From: Gloeophyllum trabeum ATCC 11539
Taxonomy: Eukaryota; Basidiomycota; Agaricomycetes; Gloeophyllales; Gloeophyllaceae
Assembly (NCBI RefSeq): GCF_000344685.1
Contig: NW_006920423.1
Location: 667,573 to 731,572 of the forward strand
Direction of reading: 5' to 3'
DNA: 64,000 nucleotides
In this document: positions 21,194 to 33,437 of the stretch, in pieces
Numbering within the stretch: position 1 is the stretch's first letter
Layout: each line of letters begins with the position of its first letter
Program-made: the position numbers and the translations under genes
The notes under the pieces: generated by a model
Seen by the model: the letters and a program-made list of their open reading frames with translations, nothing else
Databases searched by the model: none
What the model was told of the DNA's origin: nothing

Positions 21194-24094
21194 TCAATCC
21201 AACAGCTGGCTTGCCCTACAACAGCCGGTTGGCGTGATTATACATCAAGACCATCCGAGTCAGTACTCACGCAAATGTCCACAAGTTCTGGGGGTTCATG
21301 TACGTGTCCTTCGTGTACGGGTATCGATCTAACGCGATCGTGATAAGTGACCCGTCGAGCTCTGCTCGGGCAGAACACAACTTACATGGCGCAGGCTCCG
21401 AGACGTATGCTATCGGCCTTGACTCGTCGAAGTAGCTCCAAGCTAGACATCGCCGGTGAGCCCGTATATAGGGGCACTGGAGGAATATCTACCTGTTCTC
21501 CAATTGTGCCTTCGGGGAATGAAGTGGTCGGCGAGGATGACGTGTCAGTCAAGGACAAGGGCATACCTGAAATCACCAGAGACGAGCCTGCACGGATCCG
21601 CACGTCAGTTGGGCGCGGTTCGTGCGACAGCCGGACAGACTCACAGATCAGGTGGTGCTAGCGGGTCCTGCAAGGGAGCAGGAGCAACGATTGTTACAGC
21701 AGGGTCCGACAAGTGAACCTCTCAGCACTCGGTCAACTTACGTTTTTCAACCCAGCAGTCTTGATCTCCGTATCAATATCACTCCATTCCAATACCTGGT
21801 TGCCAGCCATGCCTGAGAGCAGACTCCTTGAGATAAGAGGTCTTGCGAGAACCCAAAGATGCGTACCCTTGTATTCCATGATCTCACCAGGCTTCCCGCC
21901 GAATACGGCTATCTTCGTTCCGTGCCGCTCAAACATGCTCGTGCTGAACATGGAGCACGTCGAAGCACAGTTGCCGTTGCTCACTGAAAGTGCGGATGTT
22001 GAGTCATTGTCCCAAGTGAGACAAGAATTGACGCACCGATAGCGACATTTCTATCGGCAACGTATCCACTTTCTGGTCAGAACACAGGGTGCAGAAATGG
22101 TGCATACCTGAGGTCGAACGGGGGGTTCTCGGGCAGGTCAACATTGTACGGGGTGCACAGGTCCTGACACCAGTTCAAGATGAGCCTCGTACACTCGATG
22201 TCTGACGTACATGGAACCTCTGCGAGTCTGCGTCCTGCTGGCCGTTGATAAACAGAGACACCGATGGGTCGTTGTAGTCGTAGCCCTCAGGCATCTCGGT
22301 ATCGTTCAGGAAGGCCCCTGCAACAGGTTCGATTCAGCCGTGCAGACCTGTCGATGAAGGACGCGACTTGCAGTTATCCGGAGCATAGTATGAAATGTTA
22401 GCGGTGATTCCTTTCGCAATGTCCGCCTGTACGATCTTGACTGCTAAAGGATTGGCCCGAGACGACGATTGGAAACCACTGCGATAGCGGAATACTGTTC
22501 GCATCCTCGCTTTGGTAGCAGTAAGAATCATGAACTCACGTATATCCGAAATTCGAGCCAGCCAAGTACGAATGGAGGAACTCCCCGAGGCAGACATATC
22601 CACCTTCAACGCAGTCAGGACGGGCCGAGCATATTTCTAGCATTGAGACCATAACTACGGACCTCCGTTGTTCGTCAAGTCGACCAGAAGCCGAGTGACG
22701 TTTGCTGCCTGGAAGGCGGCGACCGCAGCTTGAGTGTCTGTCTGGAACTGGACATAATCACCTTCAAACGACCCCACAAACATCTAATACGGTTGGAGCA
22801 ACGGATTTTAGCTATTGCCCCACCCGAGTTCCGCAGCACTTACAACTCCAGTTTTGTTGTCAGGAAGGACGAATGACTTTATTACGCCGGTACTACCATT
22901 CACTGGAGGAGCAGTCGGGAGATACGGGTCAGGCAGACCCACAGCACTAGTCTGAGACTTGTCAACGATGACGGCTCGAGCCAGTCGTCGGGTTCGCTCT
23001 TCCCGCTCTTTCAGGCCACTGGATGCGAGTAGATCGACGCCATTTGTGGCGTTGTTCGCGGCACAGTTGTTTCCCCAGCTACAGCGTGTAAGTTAAGACC
23101 GGTGGGTGGCACGTCCTAGTCACTCACTACGACGCTGAGTCTGTGAAGTTGTTTCCTGCGTAAATCGCTAAGAACGGTACGGTCACAGTTTCGGGGAGGG
23201 TCGAATTAGCCAGGATCAGGTTGAACGTAAGGCTCTCTTGATCAGGGAATGAAGTGCCAGCAAGATCACCGAAGCGCTGTGAGAATGAGGTATCCGCAAT
23301 TCTGTAGCTGCTGAAAACACTGTTGACACGGACACCGTGGTCGAGATAATTTCCAGACGCGGTATCTGCAATATAGTCGACATAGGCGTAGGGATCCTGC
23401 CCTTCTATTTGGAGGACTCGTGCGCCGGCTAGCCGCTCCCAATTGAATCCGATCGATGCGTAGTAATCCGTGAATTCGGTGCCCACCAGCGGAATAAGCT
23501 GCGCCAGATCAGGGATAATGTAGACGCCTTCTGCCCCGTTTTCCTGAAGAGTCACTATCGGTGCTGGCAGGAGATTCTCGAAAGTCCCATAGCAGTCCGT
23601 GAGCCATCCTGTGGAGAAGACCAGGAGAATAAGGGGACAACAGATTTCGGCGCGAAAATTTTAGCCATACTCGTGTGACCATCGTTGAGTTGGTTCGTGA
23701 AGTCATACACAGCACGATTGAAGTCGTAATCAGTCTGCGAGAGACGTCAGACTGTCTTCTCGGCGCTTTCAGCCTGTGGACTCACCGCGTAACTTGTGCT
23801 ATTGATTCTCGCTATGTCCGCTCTGATGTTCGTGGTGGATTCTTGAAACGGAGGAGGCGAATTCAAATAGTAGTCCTCAAAGGTGTAGAAGTCAAAGACT
23901 CGGGAGATCACCGTAAGGACGTTCTGTCGAAGCGTCTCGTTAAACGGAAATGACTTCAGGCAAGCCAAAGCGTCCCCAGGCACTACGAAACTTTGGCCGG
24001 CGATCCCAGCGCAAGGGTCAGATGTTGCCTCCGTAGTACCTCCATGAGCTGCGAGAGCTAGCCCCAGAATCAATGTCAGGAATGTCCATAGCAT
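21194..24094 (-). CDS. S41-family peptidase-like secreted protein, frameshifted
   Basis: The protein belongs to the secreted fungal group related to C-terminal processing (S41) peptidases. Seventeen exons fit: 24094-23786, 23734-23671, 23608-23128, 23078-22844, 22783-22663, 22603-22540, 22478-22372, 22317-22108, 22050-22037, 21983-21867, 21812-21742, 21667-21645, 21587-21567, 21509-21493, 21442-21386, 21328-21271 and 21215-21194. A signal peptide (MLWTFLTLILGLALAAHG) opens it. Typical text includes NQLNDGHTRW, DLTNNGGGYVCLGEFLHSY, LNWCQDLCTPY, GNCASTCSMF (nucleophile Ser region) and YPYTKDTYMNPQNLWTF. Every exon is in phase except exon 8: near 22230 an 8-bp repeat-like insertion shifts the frame, and the reading then stops within about 20 codons, before the nucleophile Ser. 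It may be a pseudogene, a sequencing error or an unusual splice. Exon 7 ends at a GC-AG intron with a good GCAAGT donor. The intact frame would give about 660 residues. Confidence 0.85.
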
Positions 24095-25020
24095 GTTGAA
24101 GGCCGCTAACAGCGTCAGAAGTCAGATCTTCTGACACAGCTAGCGGTCAACCCTGGTGCAGATAGCCTCAGTATATATAACGCCAGTATACGGCATTGCG
24201 ATTTTGACCAAGACAGTGACCAAGGGCCGCAGAGATAAGGGAGAAGCACATCGGGAGGGCATCCTTCTGCAGGACGGTACGCAATTGGCGGGCGGTTGCT
24301 ATGTATGAGACGAGAACAGCTATTCCTGGCACTCCAGAGAGATTGCTCCTAATTCTTCACATTCGCAGTCAGTGAGACCGCATGGTACGAGGGCAGCTTG
24401 TGAGAACACACAAGGTACCAACCATTGATGAAATGCCAAATCCGCATTTATGGCGCAGAGTCGAGTCGTCGACCTAGGTGCCAGAGCAGCGGCTTGGAGA
24501 AGCTCTCTGGACCTCGGGGGTTTTAAACCTCGGTGTATCGTTTGGAGGCAGCTATAAAAGCCCTGACTAAAGCGAGAAGGAAGTGATTAACGATAAGGTG
24601 CTAAAGTGTAGCTGCACGCCGGCGAAGCAATTTCCCGAGTCCATGCAAAGTGAGGGTCTTCTGCCGCATCGTGTGCAATTTACTAGTAGGATGCATCGTG
24701 TAACAAGTTACAACGCACGTCTTACTCGCACCTACATGAGTGGGCAAAACAATGCGATGGACGGGGCGGCAGTCTACATACTCATACACAGATCTACTAA
24801 TCTATTAACGGAAGCGGATACATGTTGTAGCAAGATATCGGGAAGTTGACCGTCCGTTGAATATATGATGAACCAAAGCCCCAGAATGGAGAGGGAATGA
24901 TCTAATATTTCTCTGGCAAAATGATTCCAGTACGCGACTGCGTTACCCGAAGCACACCCATCGAGAACTTGGAATGGTATGCAAACCCCAACCCGCACGC
25001 CCACCTAATGGTGGAGCGCA
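24095..25020. other. Interval upstream of S41-like gene
   Basis: This contains the TATA box of the S41-like gene (24172-24179) and then nothing recognisable. A second TATAAAA at about 24552 on the plus strand has no supportable gene after it. Confidence 0.45.
24172..24179 (-). promoter_or_regulatory. TATA box of S41-like gene
   Basis: TTATATATAC reads on the minus strand about 80 bp before the start codon at 24094, a normal distance for a fungal core promoter. Confidence 0.55.
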
Positions 25021-27212
25021 TCAATGAACGGCTGTTTGAGCCACAACAGGCATAATGGTTGCATCAGTGGGCTCTTGCATGTGCGCAGGGGCCAGTCTCG
25101 GTGTCGAGGGCTCCGAAGCGGCGGGACTGGAAGCAGACGGTGTCGGAGGCTCCACATCAACGAAGACCTCAGTAGAAGGCGTCGTAGGCATAGACTCTTC
25201 AGCCGTCGCGAACGACTGCAACGTGCTCGCTCTGGAGACTGCACGGAATTCTTGGACTGGCTTGAAAGACGAGGGAGGAGCAGCCGAGGCGGTTTGTCCA
25301 TTGCTTGGCCCTGCGAGTCCTATGACGGTGTTCCGAGGAGTCTCCGTCTCAGCTGTAATCGAAGACGCAACTTCTTGGGATCGTCCTGCCTCATGCACGT
25401 CTGCTTCTGGCTTCGGCGCTTCAGGCTCCTGGGCGGGCGTCCCCTCAACGTCACGCGTATCCGCGGGCGTGTCGGTACGGTCTTGAGGGCTCGGTTCGAG
25501 GCTCGTCGTACTATCAGGGGACTCCGTTTGGGAATGCGACTGGCCTGTAGAGGGCCTCACCATCTCGCCTTGTGATCTGCTCGAGTCGCCAGTACGGGGA
25601 CGCGATGTGGCGGCAACTGAAGCATCGAAATCAGGGGGAGGGATGGATAAATTCAACCTAGAAGAGGACGCCGCATAGGCAATAGCATCTGGGCCGTACG
25701 GTACACCAAACCTCCCCAGCGACTCCCGCGAAGAGATCAACTTGAGCTGCTCGGGTGTAGGTCCTGACCGAGGGTAAACAATCTCCGTCCTTGTGAGAGT
25801 ATGGCTCAACGGTGCGGAGATAGAATGTAATGAGATTGTGGATGGGGAGTTCAGATGAACGGAATTTAATGTGTTACTAGATCTTTGGCGAGATACGGTG
25901 CGGAATGCGGATGAACCGAGACCGAATAGAGAACTATTGCCCGACTGGCTTGGGCGGTGAGTACGCCTCGCCGATCGCGCTCCGTCATGCGAATTCGAGT
26001 GGGAGTGTGAGCTGCCGGAGCCGATAGTGCCCACGGAATAGCCAGAGTTGTCGCGATTGTGAGTGTGTGATATCCGGGACTGACGAGTGTCATCAGGGGC
26101 CTGTGGCACGGCTGGCGCAGAAGCACTCTGGCCTCTCGAAGTCGGATTACTCATCGCGTTGAACAGTCCGCGCAATCCGCGCCGCATACCTGTCGCTGGC
26201 TCATGCCGCGAAGAGTCCATGACTGCGACTCCTTCAGGCACATTGGGCATGCTGGTGGCCGCAGCGGCGTTGGAAACATTCAGCTGTGATGAAGAGACAT
26301 CATAGGTTGGGGGTAATTCGGAAATGTCAACGGAAGATCGATTCTGAACTGGAACAGCATTGTTCTCCATAGAATCGTCAATGGTCTCCAGGCTGGTCCT
26401 CGCGGCCGCGCTATCGCGGTTGGCAGTGAGCAAATTGGTGTTAGAAGAGTCGTTAGATTCTGAGCGTAAGAGTGGCATTTCTGATTGCGTGGTGTGTATT
26501 GAAATTCGTGCAGAGGTGATACGGGCATGGCCCCCTTCGGGGCCGTCAGCGTCAGTAACATCGTCAGTCTCGGGAGTGCCTCTACAAAGTGGGTGTATCA
26601 GCAATATTATCAAAGACAGCGCAACCAGTCCTCGCTCACTGATAGATTACGAGCTCGTCCTCGCCTGGTTCTTTCATGTATTGAGGCAAAGACTTAGTGG
26701 ACATCTGACTAGGCGTCCTTCCCGGTCTTCTCGTTCTCCGGGGCGCACCTGTAGTCCCCCCATTGGTACCGGGGGTCGCAGAAGTATTCGTTTGACCAGT
26801 CTGATTCGCGGTAGCAGCAGGAGCTCTGACTCCCGTCAACTGTTCCGCGGTGACTTCCCGAACCTGGGGTTCGGACCCTCGCCTGCCTATCGCGCGATCT
26901 CGAGCAGAACGAGCTAGTGGGGCTGCCCTATCCGCAAGCCTTTGCAACTGTCGCCGACGTAACGCGAGATACAATACAAGGGCAGCTACGGCAAGGACGA
27001 CAACGAGTATGGGGACCTGGGAATGTGTCCCAATGGTCAGTATACCAGCGCGTAGAAGTACAGGCTGATACCAGACTCACCCATGTTGCCGAACGAGTCC
27101 CCCCTCCATCCCTGCGGACCAAGCCGACTGAAGGAGCGGCAGCTGTGAGACACTGGTCGGAAGAGCACTGTAGGAGGAGCGCCCAAACAAGTGCGAGCCA
27201 GATAGAGTGCAT
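25021..27212 (-). CDS. Single-pass membrane protein with disordered tail and PPxY
   Basis: I do not recognise this family. Three exons, 27212-27081, 27016-26640 and 26581-25021, join in phase to 689 residues. A signal peptide-like start (MHSIWLALVWALLLQC) is followed by an ectodomain of only about 20 residues and a membrane helix (PILVVVLAVAALVLYLALRR) with a strong Arg stop-transfer cluster. The cytosolic tail of over 600 residues is Ser/Thr/Pro-rich and disordered. Conserved-looking pieces are the juxtamembrane LPQYMKEPGEDELVIYQ, the motif ELPPTYDVS (a PPxY, the ligand of Rsp5/Nedd4 WW domains) and PRSGPTPEQLKLISSRESLG. A role as a surface sensor or ubiquitin-ligase adaptor would fit but is inference. 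An alternative is an ER-resident tail with similar topology. Confidence 0.75.
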
Positions 27213-29506
27213 AGTGCTGAACGTTAAGAAAGATATGACCGACATTGAGTGCAGGCCATCCTTCATTTGTCGTCAGCGCGTCGAGGAGGGTACAGACGCC
27301 GACTCCAGTGGTACCAGAGATAGAGCTCGGGTCGGCGAACGCAGCGATTGAAGCCGGACATGGCCAGGCCCACTTCGAGGACTATTTGCCGCATTGGGGT
27401 ATTTTGTCAAATGTTTTGTATTATTTATGACCAGTATCTCCATTTATGCTAATAGCCTTAATTAACCGTCAGATTCTCCAGCTCGCTGTGCAACTTACAC
27501 AGTGCGCTTCGAATTCGCGGTTTTCTTTCCAAAAAGCGTCATATTCCGCAATGCATTCAGTGTTCCTACTCTACAGCCTCTCTGGCTTCGTGTACTTCGG
27601 TGTTGGCCCAGGTGAATTCTCTGTCTGACCAGAGCGACACTTACGGGACGCGTAAACTCTGCGGCAACCCTCACTTACAAACGCGTCGTGCAGTGTACAC
27701 AGCCCTTCGGATGCAAATCATGGTCAGACTGGCTTGGCATGCGATGAAGGCGCTGAACTTTCCCCCCCTTAAACTTCGTGAAATCATAGCCCCGGTTCCG
27801 GCCTGGTATAATCACTCTTATGTCAGTATTCCTGTTGAACCGCTGCAAGTGAAATGGTGAGCAAGATCTGGACGGCCGCACTCTCCTACCCGTGCTCTGG
27901 GCAAATGGCCTTACCAAGGACATCACTGAATATCTCCAAGAATCATCAAACTCCTGACAGTATAATCCAAGTATAATCCAAGATATACGTCCCCGTCGGA
28001 AGAGACCTTTCGACCCAGTCGTCGGTCGTCCCTCTCATTGCTGTGGGCCGTCGTTCAGGTGTTCGCTATCTCATGCTTGGACGAATTACCGACAGCCAGT
28101 TGACTTTGAATTTCATTGATCCAAGAGAACCAAGCTATCAGAAATACACTGATAAGCCGCACAATCTACCTTGAGACTACTCCTGCCGCTTTCAGGTGAG
28201 CAGTCCCTCCTGGCGCGGGGAGCGAACGTACAATTCCCTTCATGTCCTCGACGCTTCGTTTTCCGTGAAAGTAGCCCAAAGTGCTTTATCGGTCGTTCAA
28301 TGACTCCTCCAGGTGGATTTACTAGTTCGAGGTCGTCGGCTGGCGGGGCATGATATGGCTTACGGCATCGGATGCCCTCTGGATGAGTATGGACGGGGCT
28401 TACTCAGTTCCATCCAGGACGAACCAATCAGTGTTGTTCCGTCCTATTTTACGGGCCAACGAGGATGCGACGACACGGTAGGATTGGTCCGTATCCATTC
28501 TTTCATGGGCGAAGATGTCATGGATGTTCATACACATGGGGTGTGCTAAAGGCGGCTTACTCCTCGCTCATGTCGACTCTGTTCTGGCCCAGGCAGTGAA
28601 CATTTCCAGGGTGTTAACACTCACGGTCTCGGAATACTCTGGTAGCTTCCCTTGGATCCTCCTATCCGTTCTTGTGGCATGTGCGATCCTCGCGTGCGGA
28701 ATGGACGGGACCGAAGTGGAATGCTGCCGGGAGTCGCGAATAGTGCTGCTTTGTGGCTGCAAATCATCTCTGCTATATGCCGCGCCCGATTCTTGCTCAG
28801 GCCCACTCATCTCTGAACCAGAGTATCGAGGTTTCAATGCTTGTCAACGGTAAGACTTACCATGGCTTTCCTTGGTCATCTATGATCTTCGTACGGAGAA
28901 TAGACGATGGTGCCTGGTCGGGACCGCAACAATGCTACTTTGTGGCTGAAGTTGCCACGCTTTGCTTCTCCGCTATCTATTCTCGTCGTCCGAAGACGAG
29001 AAGTGTCTCCTTACCGCTTAATATGCTTGCCCCCGTTCGGGACGTTCGCAGAGTCAATGACCATACAGTAAGGGCTGCTTCTGCCGGGTAGCGTTTGGGC
29101 CGGAACGACTGGTGGCCAATATTATGATTGGCGAGCACTTGCGATTCAGACGCTGTGACGGTTGGGCTGGAATCACCTCGTATGTCATTGACGTCACCGA
29201 CTCTCATGCAATCCTGGATTAAATGGCGCCTCTGAGCTATCAAGACGCGCTCAGCATGCTTATGCCCTGGTTTGCCAGTTCTGCTTGGTAGTTCCCGTCG
29301 TGCGTCTATGTCGAAGGTGCTTTCTATCTGCCGACGATAGATACAGCACTTGGTCTTGACTGGTCTCGCCGAGTCGAGTAAGGAGAAGAACATACCATGG
29401 AACCACAGCCCTGGCTATAAAACCGCCTAGTTGAAGGACAGCAGAGTCGAGCAAAATTCGCAGCCCACCAAATCTACGTCAACCACTCACCTTCGACGCC
29501 TTTGCA
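27213..29506. other. Long interval without a supportable gene
   Basis: Several short frames on both strands, for instance 28313-28549 on the plus strand, have no recognisable content and no consistent splice pattern. The last 100 bp form the promoter of the small secreted gene at 29507. I see nothing else. Confidence 0.45.
29416..29422 (+). promoter_or_regulatory. TATA box of small secreted protein gene
   Basis: TATAAAA lies 91 bp before the start codon at 29507, a usual spacing, and supports the gene model that follows. Confidence 0.55.
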
Positions 29507-29936
29507 ATGGTTTCTGCCAATCTCATTTGCCTCCTTCCCCTCTTTGTGAGCTCCGTCTCGCCTCTTGTCATACGTACCCCTACCTGCGCCGTATGCCCCC
29601 TTAATGTCATCTCGCCTGACAACACAACATACTACCTCATGGCTGCAAGCGGGGACGCGCCCGGTACGCCCGAGTTCTGCGGGTAGGCTCACAGGAATTG
29701 TGTCGCTGCGAGAAAGCTAATCAGAAGCTTGTGTGATAGGTATACTGCGAACACGACGGTTAATGACATGGACTTCTTCTGCACTTACGGGGTAAGCGTT
29801 GTTCAGGCGGCTGTCGCCCTGGCTTGATTCATAACCGTTCCCTTCATATACACAGAACACCGGTAGGCTGTCGAGTGACACAGCCGGATTCTGTCCCTCT
29901 GTGACGGAGACCGTAGCCTGTACGACTCCTGAGTAA
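29507..29936 (+). CDS. Small secreted Cys-rich protein, 102 residues
   Basis: Three short exons, 29507-29682, 29740-29791 and 29856-29936, join in phase with clean GT-AG introns. The protein starts with a signal peptide (MVSANLICLLPLFVSSVSP). The remaining part of about 80 residues has six Cys (27, 30, 58, 73, 89, 98), arranged as a CxxC followed by four spaced Cys, and two NTT glycosylation sites. This pattern of size, signal peptide and even Cys count is that of small secreted proteins of mushrooms, some of which act as effectors or cell-wall proteins; no specific function can be given. The gene has its own TATA box and sits alone in a gene-poor stretch. No single frame is long enough to reveal it. 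Confidence 0.65.
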
Positions 29937-30664
29937 AAATGATTTAAGAGATACGCATATATGTTGCCCATGGCAAATAGTGTTAAAACTGGTTTATGCT
30001 TGAGTTTCAATGCTTCGCAGTCATACTGGGAAGGTCCGAGGCGCATAGTACTAGGGGTAGAAGCAGCTGCAAGTCTGCCAATGGGGCCTGCCAAGGTTCA
30101 GACGCACGGTCATTATTCCGACCATTCTTTTTGCAGTCGGGCAGCACTGCGTACTGACGACATTTAAATTGCTGTGCGTTCATGTGAACACGAATGACTG
30201 ACGTCCCCCCGCCTCAATGAAGCTGTGGCTGAGCGAGGCGGCGGGGGCGTGGAGGCAACGTGCTGAACGTTCTAAGATCAGATCGGGCGAGAAGCACCGC
30301 TCTCGCGGTTCTTGCCTGAAACCTTGACTCTGTCAATCATCAAGGGACTCTCATATATTCAACGACCAGGGGCGCGACATTTTTCTAAAGGATTCAGGAA
30401 TATCCCGTTAAGTATGTCTGCAACCCGAGCGCGGCTGATGCACGCAGTCGGGTCCAGCGTTGCACGCGCTCCACTGCGTCGGTGTATCGTCGCGTGTCCT
30501 CGCTGCGGCTGACCGTTTCCTGAAGGACGTCAGCTCAACACATGCAGTATACATTCTACTGATCCGAGCTTTTCCTAGCTATATAGCCTTGATGTCTGCT
30601 TCGTCACTCTGGAGCTGGTACAGCCTACCCCAGGCCCCTCCCGTCGCCGTCATAAACGCCCCGG
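29937..30664. other. Intergenic interval
   Basis: This is the 3' flank of the small secreted gene and the promoter side of the next membrane protein gene. Nothing recognisable is present. Confidence 0.5.
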
Positions 30665-32491
30665 ATGTTCTCGAAGCTCTCCCAGATCGTTACGTCCGTG
30701 CCAGGTTCTGCCAGCGCCTCCGAAGAAGAACGATCGCCCGCGAATACAAGGCGGGAGCAGGCGCGGCTCCGACAGCGACCTTCGCCGGTGGACTATGTGG
30801 TGCTGCACCCAGCCTCAGACGACGAGAGCACCGAGTCGACGCGGCCGCGCAGACCACCACCCATCCCAAACCCGTCGGGCCCGCCGAATATATCCTGGAT
30901 CAGCGACCCCTCGCGCCTCACGCACGCCGCCAGCGCGCCGATCATTGGCCGCTCCGCCTCCTCCCCTCTCGCCCGCGCCGCACAGACTCCAAGCCCGAGT
31001 CCCATTCAAGGGAGGACGTACAGCACGCACCTGCAGGCGCGGAGCACGCACTCGCTGCGGCTAGACTACCGCCGCGTCTCGCCCATCTCCACCGCGAACC
31101 CGTTCGTCACCCCGCCGCAGTCGCTCTCGCCCATCCGCGAGCAGCGCTCGCCCGAGCTGCGCCCCGTACGCCTCACGCCCATCAGCCCCACACGCGAGGT
31201 GGACGTGACAGAGGACTTTGGCGGTATGCTCTCTCCAAATCCCGCGTTCTAGCTCCTGACACTTGATTCCCGGGGATTAGCCCGCAACTCCCCCGCAGCC
31301 TCCTACCACTCCTCCTCGTACTTCATCTCCCGCCCCCTCAAGCGCTCCATCAGCCAGAGCTCCGCGAACACCTTCGGCTCCTCCGTCTCCGCCGTCGCGC
31401 CGTCCATCCCGCCGGTGGACCTGCGCCCGCCCTTCTCCGTCCCATATACGGCGCGCTCGGGCCCGCTTCCGACCATCGCGGCGAGCGTGCACCGCGGCTC
31501 GGAGGAGGACGGCGACCGCGACAGCACCGCGAGCTTCGTCACCGCGCCGACGGTGTACACTTACGCGAGCTCGACGCCGTCGCTGCTTACCCGAGCGGAC
31601 AAGGAGGGGGAAGACGAGGAAGATGATATCGGGACGGTGCGCGACCGCCACTCGGGCCAGCGAAACTCCGCCGTGCGCTCGAGCGTGGTCTCCTCCGACC
31701 CGCAGCGCGGCTTGTACCACCTCAGCCTCGTCGCGCAGCCCAGCACGACGAGCTTCCAGTCCTCCCTGCTTCGCCCTCCTTCCCCGCGCCATCACTCCTC
31801 GTCCCTCCGCGCACCATCGCCGACGCCCTCAGCGCAGACGGGCACGGGCCGATCCGTGACCGAGGACCCCTCGCGCTCGTCGCTTTTCATCGACAAGCGG
31901 TGGCATGATTGCAAGGACGCGTCCTACAGTAGTACACACGTCGAAATTGCCCCACCACTGGCCAAATGCAATTCGCTAGAAAGGAGGGCGCCTAGGATGT
32001 TGTTTTATCTTGGCTTCGTGCTCGGCCCGTGGTGCTGGCTCATCGGCGGGTGGCTGCTCGAGAGCTACGGCGACTTGCGCATAGCCGCGAAGGAGAAGGG
32101 GAAACAATCGGGGGACCTGGAAGGGCAGCATACTCGCCAAGAGAAGGCTGACAAGAACAAGGACCACGACGGAGCCAAGTTGCGTGGGAAGGAGAACGGG
32201 AAGCGCTACCTCCCGCTCTGGCTCCGCTCCGCCTCGAAATCGACGCCGAAGCTGAAAGTGTACCCCATCTTCGCACCACCCGCCGACAGTGCGATATTCC
32301 TGAACTTGGAGAGGGAGGCTGGGGCGTTCAAGGAGGGAAGCCCGCGCGCCCGACTACATCGCCTTTCCGCCCTCACGAATGCGGACGCAGACACCTGGGT
32401 GCGCCGGTGCCGCGTCGCGGCTGTTGTGAGCGGTGTGCTGCTCATGGCTGCGTTCCTCGTCGCCCTTGTTGTTGTGTGCAGGCTTCGATAG
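30665..32491 (+). CDS. Ser/Pro-rich membrane protein, two C-terminal helices
   Basis: Two exons, 30665-31223 and 31281-32491, join in phase to 589 residues. The first 400 residues are Ser/Pro/Arg-rich and disordered, with phosphorylation-type motifs such as RRVSPIS and VDYVVLHPASDDES. A hydrophobic segment follows (MLFYLGFVLGPWCWLIGGWL), then a basic loop and a second helix right at the C-terminus (AAVVSGVLLMAAFLVALVVV) ending CRLR. The ERRAPRMLFYLGF stretch before the first helix is, from memory, typical of a conserved basidiomycete membrane-protein group of unknown function. A putative intron around 31890-31970 was considered, but no in-phase boundary exists and the reading stays open. The long N-terminus is probably cytosolic. 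Confidence 0.75.
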
Positions 32492-33437
32492 GACGCAAGC
32501 AAGACGCAAGCATGGACACATCACATATCTCGCTGCTTCAACATGTTCATTTCCTTCGGCCATTTCTTCATGAATCCATGCGACCTCTTTTTGTCCGCTG
32601 CAGCTGCTTTCCGTTCCCCTGGCGAGGAACTGTATCTGAAGGGTGTGTATACCTGCATGATCCCTTCTTAGACGGCACCTATAAGAGTGATGGGATACCT
32701 CGTCTCAAGAGGAAGGTTAGTAAACCCTATCGTACGAGCTACAACTCGTCAGTCCAAGGCTCATTGCGGTTTCGTCACAGTACCTTGTTCCCGGTACGTT
32801 CGACTCGTGTTCATTCAAAGTCCTCTCTTCATTCCCCTCCTATACTCCCCCTGCCTGGCTGTGCACTGAACCGGACAAGGACAGTCAGCGAAGTTTCGGC
32901 AAATTTCCTCTTGCCTCTATCTCTGAAACGCTTCTTGTGAGCCCATTCGCCCCGGTTGACTCTACTGGTGATAAAGAACATGCCTACGCTATGTAAGCGT
33001 GTTGTTCCGAAGCGGAGCTAGCACCCATCCTTGCTATGCTCTCACGTCCGACCTATCCTGCACAGACTGTAGGCGTTTAAAACAAGAGCACGATGACATC
33101 CGGCCTGCTCTGATGCAGTCGTGAGCGAGGTCCGCCGCTTAGATTGTCTCATCTTGACCGGATCGTCGTTGTGAGACAGTGAGAGCAATGGTGCGGTATG
33201 GATGCTCGAGCATATAGCTCCTCCTCGCAATCCCCGTGCTAGCTTTTGCACACGGCAGCATTATCCTACACAAGGGGCCACAATGGCTTGCACACTCTCA
33301 GAGATACAAGAAACCGACAGGACAGCATCGACGTCGAGCCGATTCAAACGTGGTTCACAGTACCCCAGGCTCCCAGGCGTACATACCGATGACAAGAGTA
33401 TACATGCTGATCCATCGAGACATATCGTGAACCAATA
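32492..33437. other. Intergenic interval between convergent genes
   Basis: Two genes converge on this stretch. Open frames such as 32407-32940 lack recognisable content. Nothing else is seen. Confidence 0.5.

Noticed and set aside
24540..24850. Gene following the TATAAAA at 24552
   Set aside because: No Met-started frame or splice model follows; the open frame there begins with GTG and has no recognisable content.
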